From assembly GCF_003675325.1 (NCBI RefSeq), contig NZ_CP033073.1:6262001-6326000 (forward strand): a DNA stretch of 64,000 nt. Reading direction: 5' to 3'. Origin of the DNA: Streptomyces dangxiongensis. GTDB taxonomy: Bacteria > Actinomycetota > Actinomycetes > Streptomycetales > Streptomycetaceae. The notes beneath the pieces are model-generated. The model had not been told where the DNA came from. It searched no databases and was given only the letters and a program-made list of their open reading frames with translations. Shown piece after piece: positions 42,512 through 50,659 of this stretch (position 1 is its first letter; each line of letters starts with the position of its first letter). The translations under genes and the position numbers were made by a program.

Positions 42512-42532
42512 GTTGGTCACGTGGTTGGTCAC
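42512..42532 (+). repeat. Right arm-type repeats (GTTGGTCAC)
   Basis: GTTGGTCAC at 42512-42520 and 42524-42532, a 12-bp spacing, lie between the integrase stop and attR. They match the left-end copies at 37360, 37403 and 37414. Confidence 0.7.
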
Positions 42533-42555
42533 GCCACAGTCCTGGAAAGCAGAAA

Positions 42556-42574
42556 ACCCCACGTGAAGTGGGGT
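42556..42574 (-). terminator. Element-supplied replacement terminator for tRNA-Leu
   Basis: ACCCCAC (42556-42562), loop GTGAA, GTGGGGT (42568-42574). On the minus strand the stem is followed by TTTTCTGC, and it begins 7 bp after the tRNA CCA end. In the opposite direction it may also stop the integrase transcript. Confidence 0.7.
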
Positions 42575-42578
42575 CTCA

Positions 42579-42604
42579 GCTGGTGTCCGAGGGGGGACTT
42601 GAAC
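42579..42604. other. attR (26-bp direct repeat within tRNA-Leu 3' end)
   Basis: Identical to 37257-37282. It covers the tRNA acceptor 3' strand, CCA, and the loop-side and 3' strand of the T arm, a usual integration target for tyrosine integrases. Confidence 0.85.
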
Positions 42605-42668
42605 CCCCACGCCCGATAAAGGGCACTAGCACCTCAAGCTAGCGCGTCTGCCATTCCGCCACCCGGAC
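42581..42668 (-). tRNA. tRNA-Leu (anticodon GAG)
   Basis: An 88-nt class II tRNA including an encoded CCA at 42581-42583. The acceptor stem GTCCGGG pairs with CTCGGAC (one G-T). The anticodon loop TTGAGGT sits in stem CTAGC/GCTAG, giving anticodon GAG, which reads CUC and CUU. It has a long variable arm (GCCCTTTATCGGGC) as expected for leucine, and the T arm GGGGGTTCAAGTCCCCC. Its 3' part is the element attachment site. Confidence 0.97.
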
Positions 42669-42893
42669 AAGGTGTCTGTCGTACGAGATCTCCCATTCGA
42701 CGGGGTTTTCCTCGCGGCGACGAAGGAAACATTACCAGGCTTTCCGGGGTGGCCGATCACCCCCTTCCCCGGCGGAGCCCCGGGCGGCCGCCGCGTGAAC
42801 GGCGTGTGACGGGCCCGGCCCCGTCTTGGGCCCGGGGCGCGCCCGGAGAGAGGATGAGAGGAACCACCAGCAGTGACAGCGGGAGGAAGCAGC

Positions 42894-44219
42894 GTGAGCG
42901 AGACGGACACGGCCAAGGGCGTCACCGGTGAGGACGAGGTCGTGGACCTCTGCCGCGAGCTGATCCGGTTCGACACCAGCAACTACGGCGACCACTCCGG
43001 GCCCGGCGAGCGAAAGGCCGCCGAGTGGGTCGCGGAGAAGCTCGCCGAGGTCGGGCTGGAGCCGAAGATCTACGAGTCACACCCCGGCCGCGCCTCCACG
43101 GTGGCCCGCATCGAGGGCGAGGACCCGTCCCGGCCCGCGCTGCTGATCCACGGCCACCTCGACGTCGTACCGGCCAACGCCGACGACTGGACCCACCACC
43201 CCTTCTCCGGCGAGATCGCCGACGGGTGCGTGTGGGGGCGCGGGGGCGTCGACATGAAGGACATGGACGCCATGACGCTGGCGGTCGTGCGGGACCGGCT
43301 GCGCAGCGGGCGCCGGCCGCCGCGGGACATCGTGGTCGCCTTCCTCGCCGACGAGGAGGCGGGCGGCACGTACGGCGCCCGCTACCTGGTCGACCACCAC
43401 CCCGAGCTGTTCGAGGGCGTCACCGAGGCGATCAGCGAGGTCGGCGGCTTCTCCTTCACCGTGAACGAGCAGCGCCGGCTCTATCTGATCCAGACGGCCG
43501 AGAAGGGCATGCACTGGATGAAGCTGACCGTGGCCGGGACCGCCGGGCACGGGTCGATGATCCACCGCGACAACGCGATCACCGAGCTGTCCGAGGCCGT
43601 CGCCCGCGTCGGCCGGCACAAGTTCCCGGTGCGCGTCACCAAGACCACCCGGGCCTTCCTCGACGAGCTGGGCGACGCGCTCGGCACCGAGCTGGACCCG
43701 GAGGACATGGAGTCCACCCTCGCCAGGCTCGGCGGCATCGCCAAGCTGATCGGCGCGACCCTGAGCAACACCGCCAACCCCACCCAGCTCAACGCCGGCT
43801 ACAAGGTCAACGTCATCCCGGGCGAGGCCACCGCGCACATCGACGGCCGGTTCCTGCCCGGCCACGAGGAGGAGTTCCTGAGCGACCTCGACCGGCTGCT
43901 CGGGCCGCACGTCCGCCGCGAGGACGTGCACGCCGACAAGGCGGTCGAGACCGGTTTCGACGGCGCCCTGGTGGAGGCCATGCAGTCCGCGCTGCTCGCC
44001 GAGGACCGCACGGCCAAGGCCATCCCCTACATGCTCTCCGGCGGCACCGACGCCAAGTCCTTCGACGACCTGGGCATCCGCGGCTTCGGCTTCGCACCCC
44101 TGAAGCTTCCCCCGGAGCTGGACTTCGCGGGTATGTTCCACGGCGTGGACGAGCGGGTGCCGGTGGACGGGCTGCAGTTCGGCGTGCGCGTGCTCGACCG
44201 GTTCATCGACGCGTCGTGA
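42894..44219 (+). CDS. M20-family metallopeptidase (dipeptidase-like)
   Basis: A 441-residue zinc peptidase. The first metal motif is ALLIHGHLDVVPA near residue 84 (His, then catalytic Asp). VWGRGGVDMKDMDA (bridging Asp) and the catalytic Glu in AFLADEEAGGTYGARYL follow. The dimerisation lid has GTAGHGSM. GTG 42894 has GGGAGGA upstream. It hydrolyses dipeptides or acyl-amino acids in the cytoplasm. The gene is core chromosome, immediately to the right of the tRNA. Confidence 0.92.
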   Translation: MSETDTAKGVTGEDEVVDLCRELIRFDTSNYGDHSGPGERKAAEWVAEKLAEVGLEPKIYESHPGRASTVARIEGEDPSRPALLIHGHLDVVPANADDWTHHPFSGEIADGCVWGRGGVDMKDMDAMTLAVVRDRLRSGRRPPRDIVVAFLADEEAGGTYGARYLVDHHPELFEGVTEAISEVGGFSFTVNEQRRLYLIQTAEKGMHWMKLTVAGTAGHGSMIHRDNAITELSEAVARVGRHKFPVRVTKTTRAFLDELGDALGTELDPEDMESTLARLGGIAKLIGATLSNTANPTQLNAGYKVNVIPGEATAHIDGRFLPGHEEEFLSDLDRLLGPHVRREDVHADKAVETGFDGALVEAMQSALLAEDRTAKAIPYMLSGGTDAKSFDDLGIRGFGFAPLKLPPELDFAGMFHGVDERVPVDGLQFGVRVLDRFIDAS

Positions 44220-44229
44220 GGCGCCGCAC

Positions 44230-44295
44230 CCGGGCAGCCACCCGGCGACCACCGGGCAGGCGTCCGGGCAGCCACCCGGGCGACCGGGCAGGCGG
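44230..44295 (+). repeat. Degenerate 32-34-bp tandem repeat before chpH
   Basis: CCGGGCAGCCACCCGG at 44230-44245 and 44264-44279 heads two units of 34 and 32 bp, followed by decayed CGGGCRG words to about 44327. It is non-coding and sits between the peptidase and chpH. Confidence 0.6.
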
Positions 44296-44446
44296 CCGGG
44301 CGGCCGTACGAGGTCGCAATCGGGCAGTCGTGCGAGATCGCCTGAGAGGGTGAATGCGACGATAGGTTCGTAGCTTCATCAGTCCCTCCTCGTTACCGCT
44401 GATGTGATCCCGCACCTTGGGGTCGCACTGTCAACTAGGAGGAACA

Positions 44447-44680
44447 ATGATCAAGAAGATCGTCGCCGCCGCGGCTGCCACCGGTGGGCTGGTTCTCGCG
44501 GGCGCGGGCCTTGCTGTCGCCGACGCCGGTGCCCAGGGTGCCGCCGTGAATTCCCCGGGTGTGGTCTCCGGCAACGTCATCCAGGTGCCCGTGCACGTCC
44601 CGGTGAACGTGTGCGGCAACACGATCGACGTGATCGGGCTCCTGAACCCCGCCTTCGGCAACGCCTGCGTCAACAAGTGA
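44447..44680 (+). CDS. chpH: Short chaplin ChpH
   Basis: A 77-residue secreted amyloid-forming protein of the aerial-hypha surface. A signal peptide (MIKKIVAAAAATGGLVLAGA) is cleaved after about residue 26. The single chaplin domain is SPGVVSGNVIQVPVHVPVNV, then CGNTIDVIGLLNP, then GNAC, with the two cysteines that form one disulfide. ATG 44447 follows a near-perfect AGGAGGAAC. Position beside chpC matches the S. coelicolor chpC-chpH pair. Chaplins coat aerial hyphae and lower surface tension. Expression normally depends on the bld cascade, but no specific box was identified. Confidence 0.94.
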   Translation: MIKKIVAAAAATGGLVLAGAGLAVADAGAQGAAVNSPGVVSGNVIQVPVHVPVNVCGNTIDVIGLLNPAFGNACVNK

Positions 44681-44843
44681 GGCCGGCTCCCCGAGGGACA
44701 TCCGCCCCGAGGGGGCCTCTTTCCTGAGCCGTCGGCCCCGGAGCGCGCGCCATGCGCTCCGGGGCCGACCGGTCTCTCCGGCCGGCCGGCCGTTCCGGTC
44801 CCGGCCGGTCCGTCACAGCATCGAAGGCAGGGGGGAAACCAGC

Positions 44844-45602
44844 ATGCGACAGAGCACGCGCAAAGGCCTGATGACCATGGCCGCCGCGACCGGTGTGATC
44901 GCCGCCGCGGGCGGCTACGCACACGCCGACTCGGCCGCCACGGGCGCCGCCGCCGGCTCACCCGGCGTACTGTCCGGCAACACGGTGCAGGCGCCGGTGC
45001 ACGCGCCGGTGAACATCTGCGGCAACACGGTGAACGTCGTCGGGCTCCTCAACCCGGCGGCGGGCAACGCCTGCGCCCAGCACGGCGGCACGTCGGCGGA
45101 CCACCACAGCGGCTCCGGCGGCTCCGGCCGTTCCGGCGGCTCGCACGCGGGCGGCGGGAGCGGCGGCTCGCCGGGCGTCGGCTCCGGCAACACCGTGCAG
45201 GTGCCGGTCGACGTCCCGGTGAACGTGTGCGGCGACAGCGTCGACGTCGTCGGGGCCGGCAACGCCACGGCGGGCGACGACTGCGGCACCGGCGGCGGGC
45301 ACTCCGCGCAGCCGCCGGGCGGCGGGCACGGCAACCCGCCCGCGAAGCCGGCCCATCCCGGTCACCCGGGCCGTCCCGGTCACCCGGTTCAGCCGGGTCA
45401 CCCTGGTGATTCCGGTCACTCCGCCCACCGGGAGACCCCGAGGCATCAGGCGCAGTGGACGGGCAGCTCCGGCCGGCCCCTGACCACCGCCCAGCTCGCC
45501 CACACCGGCAACGGCGTGCCGCTCGGCGTCACGCTGCCGGCCACCGGGGGAGCGCTCATCGCGGGCGCCCTGCTCTACCGCAAGGCGCGGTCCGCGGCGT
45601 AA
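44844..45602 (+). CDS. chpC: Long, sortase-anchored chaplin ChpC
   Basis: A 252-residue protein with a signal peptide (to about residue 29, YAHADSA) and two chaplin domains: GSPGVLSGNTVQAPVHAPVN with CGNTVNVVGLLNP, and GSPGVGSGNTVQVPVDVPVN with CGDSVDVVGAGN. A Gly/Ser/His linker separates them, and a Pro/Gly/His-rich spacer of repeated HPGHPGRPG type follows. The C-terminal sorting signal is LAHTG (LAXTG), then a hydrophobic helix and a basic tail RKARSAA, so a class E sortase should attach it to peptidoglycan. The second domain is more diverged (GNATAGDDCG). ATG 44844 follows GGGGGGAAA. Confidence 0.94.
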   Translation: MRQSTRKGLMTMAAATGVIAAAGGYAHADSAATGAAAGSPGVLSGNTVQAPVHAPVNICGNTVNVVGLLNPAAGNACAQHGGTSADHHSGSGGSGRSGGSHAGGGSGGSPGVGSGNTVQVPVDVPVNVCGDSVDVVGAGNATAGDDCGTGGGHSAQPPGGGHGNPPAKPAHPGHPGRPGHPVQPGHPGDSGHSAHRETPRHQAQWTGSSGRPLTTAQLAHTGNGVPLGVTLPATGGALIAGALLYRKARSAA

Positions 45603-45715
45603 CGGACACACCCGGTACTGAAGGCGGTACGGCCCCACGGCAGGGCGGTACCGCCCGGGAAAACGGAGCGGGCCCTGCCATGCCGGCGGGGCCCGCTCCG
45701 TTCAGTCGTCCCGCG

Positions 45716-45904
45716 TCACCACGTGGCACGCACCTGGCGGATGATCCGCCGGCGCAACCGCACCCTGCGGCTGCCGTCGCGCAGCAGGCTCAGTCGGTCC
45801 AACTCCCAGTGTCCGTACTCGGCATGGTCCGTCAGCAGACGTGTCGCCTCCTTGCGGGAGACCCCGCGAGGCACGTACACGTCGACAAATTCGTATTCCG
45901 GCAT
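45716..45904 (-). CDS. DUF5703-family small protein
   Basis: A 62-residue protein with EYEFVDVYVPRGVSRKEATR, then LLTDHAEYGHWELDRL, and a basic end RRVRLRRRIIRQVRATW. The pattern matches DUF5703, a short actinobacterial family without known function. ATG 45904 is used. Divergent from the gene at 45952, 47 bp away. Confidence 0.8.
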   Translation of the reverse strand: MPEYEFVDVYVPRGVSRKEATRLLTDHAEYGHWELDRLSLLRDGSRRVRLRRRIIRQVRATW

Positions 45905-45951
45905 CGCATCTATTGTGCGGGCTGGTGCCCGGTACGGATAGCGTCTGCACT

Positions 45952-46659
45952 ATGTCTGATGCTGCGCAGCCCACCGCTGCCGAGGTACGCGCCGCCGCCG
46001 AGGCGGTCAAGACCGCGCTCGACCGCCATCTGGCTGCGGTCGAACGCCGGTCGGGGGAGGACGACCCGGCCGTCTCCGAGGCGTTCAACCAGCTGGCCGC
46101 TGCCGCCGAGGTGTACGACGAGCTGCTCTACGACCGCTTCGACGAGGTCACGCCCTTCGAGATCCCCGGTGCGGAGGACACCCTGCCGCCGTACGCCGGA
46201 CCCGATGAACCGAACGCGATCAGCGTGCTGATCCGCCGCGACTACACCGTGGCGGAACCCCAGCGGCTGGTCGCCCAGGCCCAGCGGATCGAGGCGGCGG
46301 AGTACGACGACGGTGTGAACGACGACGAGGCCGCCCGCTCCGTCCCCGGAGCGCTGGGCATCCTCTTCGGCGAGTTCGAACCGGACGAGATCGCCTCCCG
46401 GCACAAGGAGTTCGGCCTGGAGGAGGGCGACTCCACGCTGTGGGTCACCGCGGCGGAGGAACCACCCGAGGCCGGGGAGTGGCTGGAGGCGCCGTTCGAG
46501 CACTTCGACCCGCAGCAGGTGGTGTGCCGTTTCGACGTGAGCGCGGTGTTCGACGACGAGGCCCCCGACATCGAGGACGACGACATCGACTTCGTCGAGG
46601 AGGGCCCCGAGGACCACGACGACGGCGACGAGCTGGAGCCGCTCGACGCCGGGAAGTGA
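45952..46659 (+). CDS. Acidic conserved hypothetical protein
   Basis: A 235-residue soluble protein, strongly acidic at the C-terminus (DIEDDDIDFVEEGPEDHDDG). The N-terminal half is helical (AAEAVKTALDRHLAAVERRS). The middle (NAISVLIRRDYTVAEPQRLV) is mixed alpha/beta. No Shine-Dalgarno precedes ATG 45952, so a leaderless transcript is likely. Family not recognised. It is convergent with the RecD2-like gene. Confidence 0.75.
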   Translation: MSDAAQPTAAEVRAAAEAVKTALDRHLAAVERRSGEDDPAVSEAFNQLAAAAEVYDELLYDRFDEVTPFEIPGAEDTLPPYAGPDEPNAISVLIRRDYTVAEPQRLVAQAQRIEAAEYDDGVNDDEAARSVPGALGILFGEFEPDEIASRHKEFGLEEGDSTLWVTAAEEPPEAGEWLEAPFEHFDPQQVVCRFDVSAVFDDEAPDIEDDDIDFVEEGPEDHDDGDELEPLDAGK

Positions 46660-46672
46660 GCGGGGCGGCGGC

Positions 46673-46731
46673 GCCGTGGAGGGCTGGGCTCCCTACGGCG
46701 CCGCCGGTTCACGCCGCCGTGGAGGGCTGGG
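46673..46731 (+). repeat. Direct repeat in a convergent gap
   Basis: GCCGTGGAGGGCTGGG occurs at 46673-46688 and 46716-46731 in the 153-bp gap after the acidic-protein gene. No function evident. Confidence 0.5.
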
Positions 46732-46812
46732 CCGTGGGCTGGCCCTCGTCGGCGCAACCGGTTCCCACCGCCGTCTCTGCGCGCCCGCGCCCCGGACCCG
46801 GCGGGCGGGCGG

Positions 46813-49410
46813 TCAGGGCGTCGGGGTCTGCGTCCGCAGCAGGGCCCCCAGGCGGGTCGTGCGCGGTCTGGCGGGGATCTCCGCGACCGCCTTCGGCAGT
46901 GCCTGGTCCACGCCGTGCACCACGGACAGGTGCCGGTCCGCCCGCCCGAACGCCGTGTACACCCACGGTCTGCTGAGAGCCTGCGCCGCGTCGCCGGGCA
47001 GCACCACGACCGCCGCCGGCCAGCGCGCGCCCACCGCCTGGTGCGCGGTCAGCGCCCAGCCGTGCCGCACTTCGCTCTCCACCCGCTCCCGCGCCACGAC
47101 GACGGGAGCGCCCGCGCACGACAGGTGCAGCCCGTCGGCGTCGGCCTTCACCACCACGCCCGGCACCGTACGGCCCGGCGCGGGGGAGTGGGCGACCCGG
47201 TCACCGGGGTCGAAGCCGCCGAACCGGCCGGGGCCGGGATTGAGCCGTTCCTTCAGCGCGGAGTTCAGGGCGCGGGTGCCCGCGGCGCCTCCGTGGCCCG
47301 GGGTGATCACCACGGTCTGGTCGGCCGGCACGCCGATCGCCCGCGGCACCGAGTCCGCGACGAGCTGCACGGTCCGGTGCACGGCCTCGCCGGCGTCCCG
47401 TGCCGGCACGATCACGACCTCCTTGCCCGGGGCGGCGACCTGGTTCAGCTCGCCGACCGCGATGCCGGAGACCAGCTCCCCGACCGGACCCGGGTCCGGC
47501 ACCCGGGACACGGTCTGCGGGCAGACGCGGGCCGCGAGCAGGTCCGCGAAGACCCGGCCCGGACCGGCCGACCACAGCACCGCCGGGTCGCCGCTCAGCA
47601 CCAGCCGGGCCCCGTCGGGCAGCGACTCCACCAGCATCGCGGCGGCCTCCACATCGAGCTGGGGCGCGTCCAGCACGATGAGCAGGTCGAGTTCCAGGGC
47701 GCCCTCCGCGTCCCGGCCGGGCCCCTCGGCGCCGGACAGCAGACCGGCGACCGTGCCCACTCCCCGCTCCGCGGGGTCGCCGCCCAGCAGCGCGGCGAGA
47801 CGCCGGCGGCCGTCGGGCGTGTGGCAGGCGGCGAAGGCCCGCAGACCCGCGGCGCGGGCGGCACCGAGCAGCGCGGCCGGTTCGGCGCGGGCCGCCTCCC
47901 CACCGGTGTGCAGCACCAGGCCGTGCCCGGCGACCGCGCGGGCCAGCTCGGCCGCACCGCCGGAGACCTCGGAGGCGACCGTCCCCCAGGGCTGACCGGG
48001 CTCCGGCGCCGGGGAGCTGACCAGCCGGGCCAGGCCGTCGGCGAGGCTCTCCTCGGCCAGTGCGTAGCGCTCCAGGCCGACCAGGACGCGGACCGGCCGC
48101 TCCTGCTCCTCGTCGGTGTCCTGGGGCTCGGGGACGCCGGTCTCCTCCAGGGCGTCCTGGAACACCAGGGCCTCGCCCTCGGCGAGCGCGCTCTGCACCG
48201 CCGCGTCCGGGTCCGGCACCGCCTGGCGGGCCAGCGCCGCGGTGAGCGTGGGCAGTTCCAGGGCGGTGTGCCCGGCCAGGGCCGCCTGTTCCAGCAGCCA
48301 GGCGGTCACCGCGCGGCCGCGCCGCTGGTCGTCGGGGCCGCAGTCGGCGCCGAGCAGTGCCCGCGCGAACCCGTCGGCCTGCTCCGGCCGGACGCCGCCG
48401 ACCCGGAGCAGTTGCCAGGGGTCCTCCCGCAGCGTGGTGCCGGCGTTCTCGCCGATGGCCGCGGCGACCTGCGGGGCCAGGCCGTCGGGCGCGCCGCCCT
48501 CGGTCAGCACCCGGCGCACGGCCTCCACCGCCTCCGGGGCGGGGGCGCTGGGCGCGACCACGGCCGGGGTGGGCTGGGGCCTGCGCACGGGCTCCGGTGC
48601 GGGGCGGCGCGGCGCCGGTGCGGGCTCCGCGAACACCGCGGCCACCGGCTTCTCACCGCTCTCGACGGCCCGCACCGCCGCGAGCAGGTCGGCCGCCTTG
48701 CCGCTGAGCTTGGCGCCGGCGGCGACCGGGCCCCCCTTCTTGGCCCTGCGCCGCTCGATCCGCTCCCGCTCGATCCGCTGCGCAGCCAACTCGGCCGCCG
48801 CCTCGGACACACCACCCACACCGGCACCCTCGACACCGCCGACACCGGCCCCCGTCGCGGCCTCCGCGCCGCTCTCGGTTCCGGGTGCCATGGGCGTGTC
48901 CGTGCCGGCCTCTGCGCCGACTCCGGCAGAGGCTGTTGCCCTGCCCGCGGCTTCCGCGCCGCCCGGTGAGCCGGCCTCCGCGGGCGTTTCCGCGCTGCCC
49001 GCCGTCTCCGCGCCGCCCGGAGCACCGGACTCCGCCGTGCCCCCCGCTGGGTCCTCGGAACCAGCGGCGGCCCCGGCCTGCGCACGACCCGCCGCAACGA
49101 GGCCCTCCACGGCGCCCGGTCCCTCCGCGCCCCCGGCGCTCTCCCCGCTGCCCGCGCTGTTCCGGCCCTCGGCGTCCTCGGCGCCACCCGGGACCTCCGC
49201 GTCCTCGGCGCCCACCGCGCTGTCCTGGTCCTCCGCGTCTCCGACGCTCCCGGTGTCGCCCCGGCCCCCCGCGTCCCCGGCGCCCCCCGTGCCGTCCCGG
49301 CCGTCCGGGTGGCCCGTGCTGTCGGGGTCCCCTGTGCTCCCGGTCCGGGTGGCCCCCGTGTCCGGTGTCCCCGGCCCGGCTTTCTCCGTGGTCTCCGGCT
49401 CGGTGCTCAC
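46813..49410 (-). CDS. RecD2-like helicase-fold protein with degenerate ATPase motifs
   Basis: An 865-residue protein. Residues 1 to about 230 are low-complexity (Gly/Ala/Asp/Glu/Thr/Pro repeats). A helix-hairpin-helix-like region with GENAGTTLREDPWQLLRVGG follows near 330. The helicase body keeps the order of RecD2 motifs but not the residues: Walker A is LHTGGEAARAEP (near 500) with no GKT; motif II is LLIVLDAPQLD (near 580) instead of DE; motif III is RLVLSGDPAVLWSAGPGRV with the Gln lost; motif V is ALTAHQAVGARWPAAVVV (near 785); motif VI is VYTAFGRADRHL (near 818). It probably does not hydrolyse ATP and may act as a DNA-binding or scaffold protein. GTG 49410 overlaps the aldo/keto reductase stop. 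Confidence 0.82.
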   Translation of the reverse strand: MSTEPETTEKAGPGTPDTGATRTGSTGDPDSTGHPDGRDGTGGAGDAGGRGDTGSVGDAEDQDSAVGAEDAEVPGGAEDAEGRNSAGSGESAGGAEGPGAVEGLVAAGRAQAGAAAGSEDPAGGTAESGAPGGAETAGSAETPAEAGSPGGAEAAGRATASAGVGAEAGTDTPMAPGTESGAEAATGAGVGGVEGAGVGGVSEAAAELAAQRIERERIERRRAKKGGPVAAGAKLSGKAADLLAAVRAVESGEKPVAAVFAEPAPAPRRPAPEPVRRPQPTPAVVAPSAPAPEAVEAVRRVLTEGGAPDGLAPQVAAAIGENAGTTLREDPWQLLRVGGVRPEQADGFARALLGADCGPDDQRRGRAVTAWLLEQAALAGHTALELPTLTAALARQAVPDPDAAVQSALAEGEALVFQDALEETGVPEPQDTDEEQERPVRVLVGLERYALAEESLADGLARLVSSPAPEPGQPWGTVASEVSGGAAELARAVAGHGLVLHTGGEAARAEPAALLGAARAAGLRAFAACHTPDGRRRLAALLGGDPAERGVGTVAGLLSGAEGPGRDAEGALELDLLIVLDAPQLDVEAAAMLVESLPDGARLVLSGDPAVLWSAGPGRVFADLLAARVCPQTVSRVPDPGPVGELVSGIAVGELNQVAAPGKEVVIVPARDAGEAVHRTVQLVADSVPRAIGVPADQTVVITPGHGGAAGTRALNSALKERLNPGPGRFGGFDPGDRVAHSPAPGRTVPGVVVKADADGLHLSCAGAPVVVARERVESEVRHGWALTAHQAVGARWPAAVVVLPGDAAQALSRPWVYTAFGRADRHLSVVHGVDQALPKAVAEIPARPRTTRLGALLRTQTPTP

Positions 49411-50390
49411 AGCGTGCTCCAGTCGTGATCGGGATAGCGGTGCACGGGCGCCGACACATCGTCCAGCGCCCGGCAGATCTCGTCAGGAAGACTAAGGGTC
49501 TCCACTGACAACGCCGCCGCGAGCTGCCGCGCGTTGCGCGCGCCGACGATAGGCGCGGCCACGCCGGGCCGGTCGCGGATCCAGGCGAGGGCCACCTGGA
49601 GCGGGGTGACGGCGAGCCCGTCCGCGGCCGTCGTCACCGCGTCCACGATGCGGGTCGCCGTGTCGTCGAGGTACGGCTCGACGAACGGCGCCAGATGCTC
49701 GGAGGCACCGCGCGAGTCCTGCGGCGTGGTGTGCCGGTACTTTCCGGTCAGCACGCCCCGGCCGAGCGGGGAGGAAGGCAGCAGGCCGACGCCGAGGTCG
49801 AGCGCGGCGGGCAGCACCTCGCGCTCCACGCCCCGCTGGAGCAGTGAGTACTCCATCTGCGTGCTGGCCAGCCGGGTGCGCGTGCCCGGCGCCGCGAGCT
49901 GCCAGGTGGCCGCCTTGGCCAACTGCCAGCCGCAGAAGTTGGACACCCCGGCGTACCGGGCCCGGCCGCTGCTCACCGCGAGGTCAAGGGCCTGGAGGGT
50001 CTCCTCCAGCGGGGTGTCGGGGTCGTAGGCGTGGACGTGCCACAGGTCGACGTACTCCGTGCCCAGGCGGGACAGGGAGGCGTCGAGCGCGGCGAGCAGA
50101 TGGCCGCGGGAGCCGTCGTGACGGCGGTCGGGGTCGGGGACGCTGCCCGCCTTGGTGGAGATGACCAGGTCACGGCGCGCGACCAGTCCCTCCATGAGCT
50201 GCCCGAGCAGGTACTCCGCCTCCCCGTCGCCGTACACGTCCGCCGTGTCGACGAGGGTGCCGCCGGCCTCCCAGAACGCCTTCAGCATGGCCGCGGCGTC
50301 GTGCTCGTCGGTGCCCCGGCCCCAGGTGAGGGTGCCGAGTCCGATCCGGGACACGCGAAGGCCGGTCCGGCCGAGATGCCTCTGCTCCAT
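49407..50390 (-). CDS. Aldo/keto reductase
   Basis: A 327-residue NADPH-dependent oxidoreductase. The catalytic tetrad is visible: Asp and Tyr in LVDTADVYGDGEAE near residue 46, Lys in LVISTKAGS, and His in DLWHVHAYD near residue 120. The cofactor-binding end is PIVGARNARQLAAAL. ATG 50390 is used; the frame is open upstream but non-native. The RecD2-like gene starts within its stop codon, so the two are cotranscribed. Substrate unknown. Confidence 0.92.
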   Translation of the reverse strand: MEQRHLGRTGLRVSRIGLGTLTWGRGTDEHDAAAMLKAFWEAGGTLVDTADVYGDGEAEYLLGQLMEGLVARRDLVISTKAGSVPDPDRRHDGSRGHLLAALDASLSRLGTEYVDLWHVHAYDPDTPLEETLQALDLAVSSGRARYAGVSNFCGWQLAKAATWQLAAPGTRTRLASTQMEYSLLQRGVEREVLPAALDLGVGLLPSSPLGRGVLTGKYRHTTPQDSRGASEHLAPFVEPYLDDTATRIVDAVTTAADGLAVTPLQVALAWIRDRPGVAAPIVGARNARQLAAALSVETLSLPDEICRALDDVSAPVHRYPDHDWSTL

Positions 50391-50659
50391 GTCCGCGAGA
50401 TTACTGGCCGCACCCGCTGCCGTGGGTTGCCTGTGGATAACGTGCTCGGCCCCGCGCGAACGGCCTGGTCGCGCCCGGCGTGGGGGGACCCGGCCGCCCA
50501 ACGGCGGGACGCCCCGGCCGCCCCGCCGCCGACGCCCCGCCCGGTGCGCGCACCGGGCGGGCCACCCGCCTGTCCCCTGCCACGCCCTGCCCCCGGCGCC
50601 GGGCCCCGCGCTAAGGTCTGCGCCACAGGGACGTTACTCATCGGTAAGGGGAATCGCGC

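Larger units (their letters stand above)
37257..42604. mobile_element. 5.3-kb integrative element in tRNA-Leu(GAG)
   Basis: The ends are identical 26-bp direct repeats (37257-37282 and 42579-42604) covering the 3' end of the tRNA-Leu gene at the right. The integrase gene is the last gene at the tRNA side, as in actinomycete integrative elements and phages. GTTGGTCA repeats lie just inside both ends. Cargo: a minus-strand operon (39482 to 37508) of two small proteins, a Nudix hydrolase and an unknown protein, a divergent XRE-TPR regulator, and a wHTH-like gene before the integrase. GC content is visibly lower in several of these genes, especially 39642-40802. No rep, tra, spd or partition gene is seen. 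It is a minimal, possibly hitch-hiking element or a remnant of an AICE. Confidence 0.85.

Noticed and set aside
40768..42640. SoxR-box-like CCTCAAG words
   Set aside because: They lie inside coding sequence or the tRNA anticodon arm and lack the inverted partner CTTGAGG at the right spacing.
50432..50440. TGTGGATAA, the reverse of a perfect DnaA box (TTATCCACA)
   Set aside because: It is a single copy in an ordinary promoter gap with no cluster or AT-rich unwinding region, so it is not an origin.
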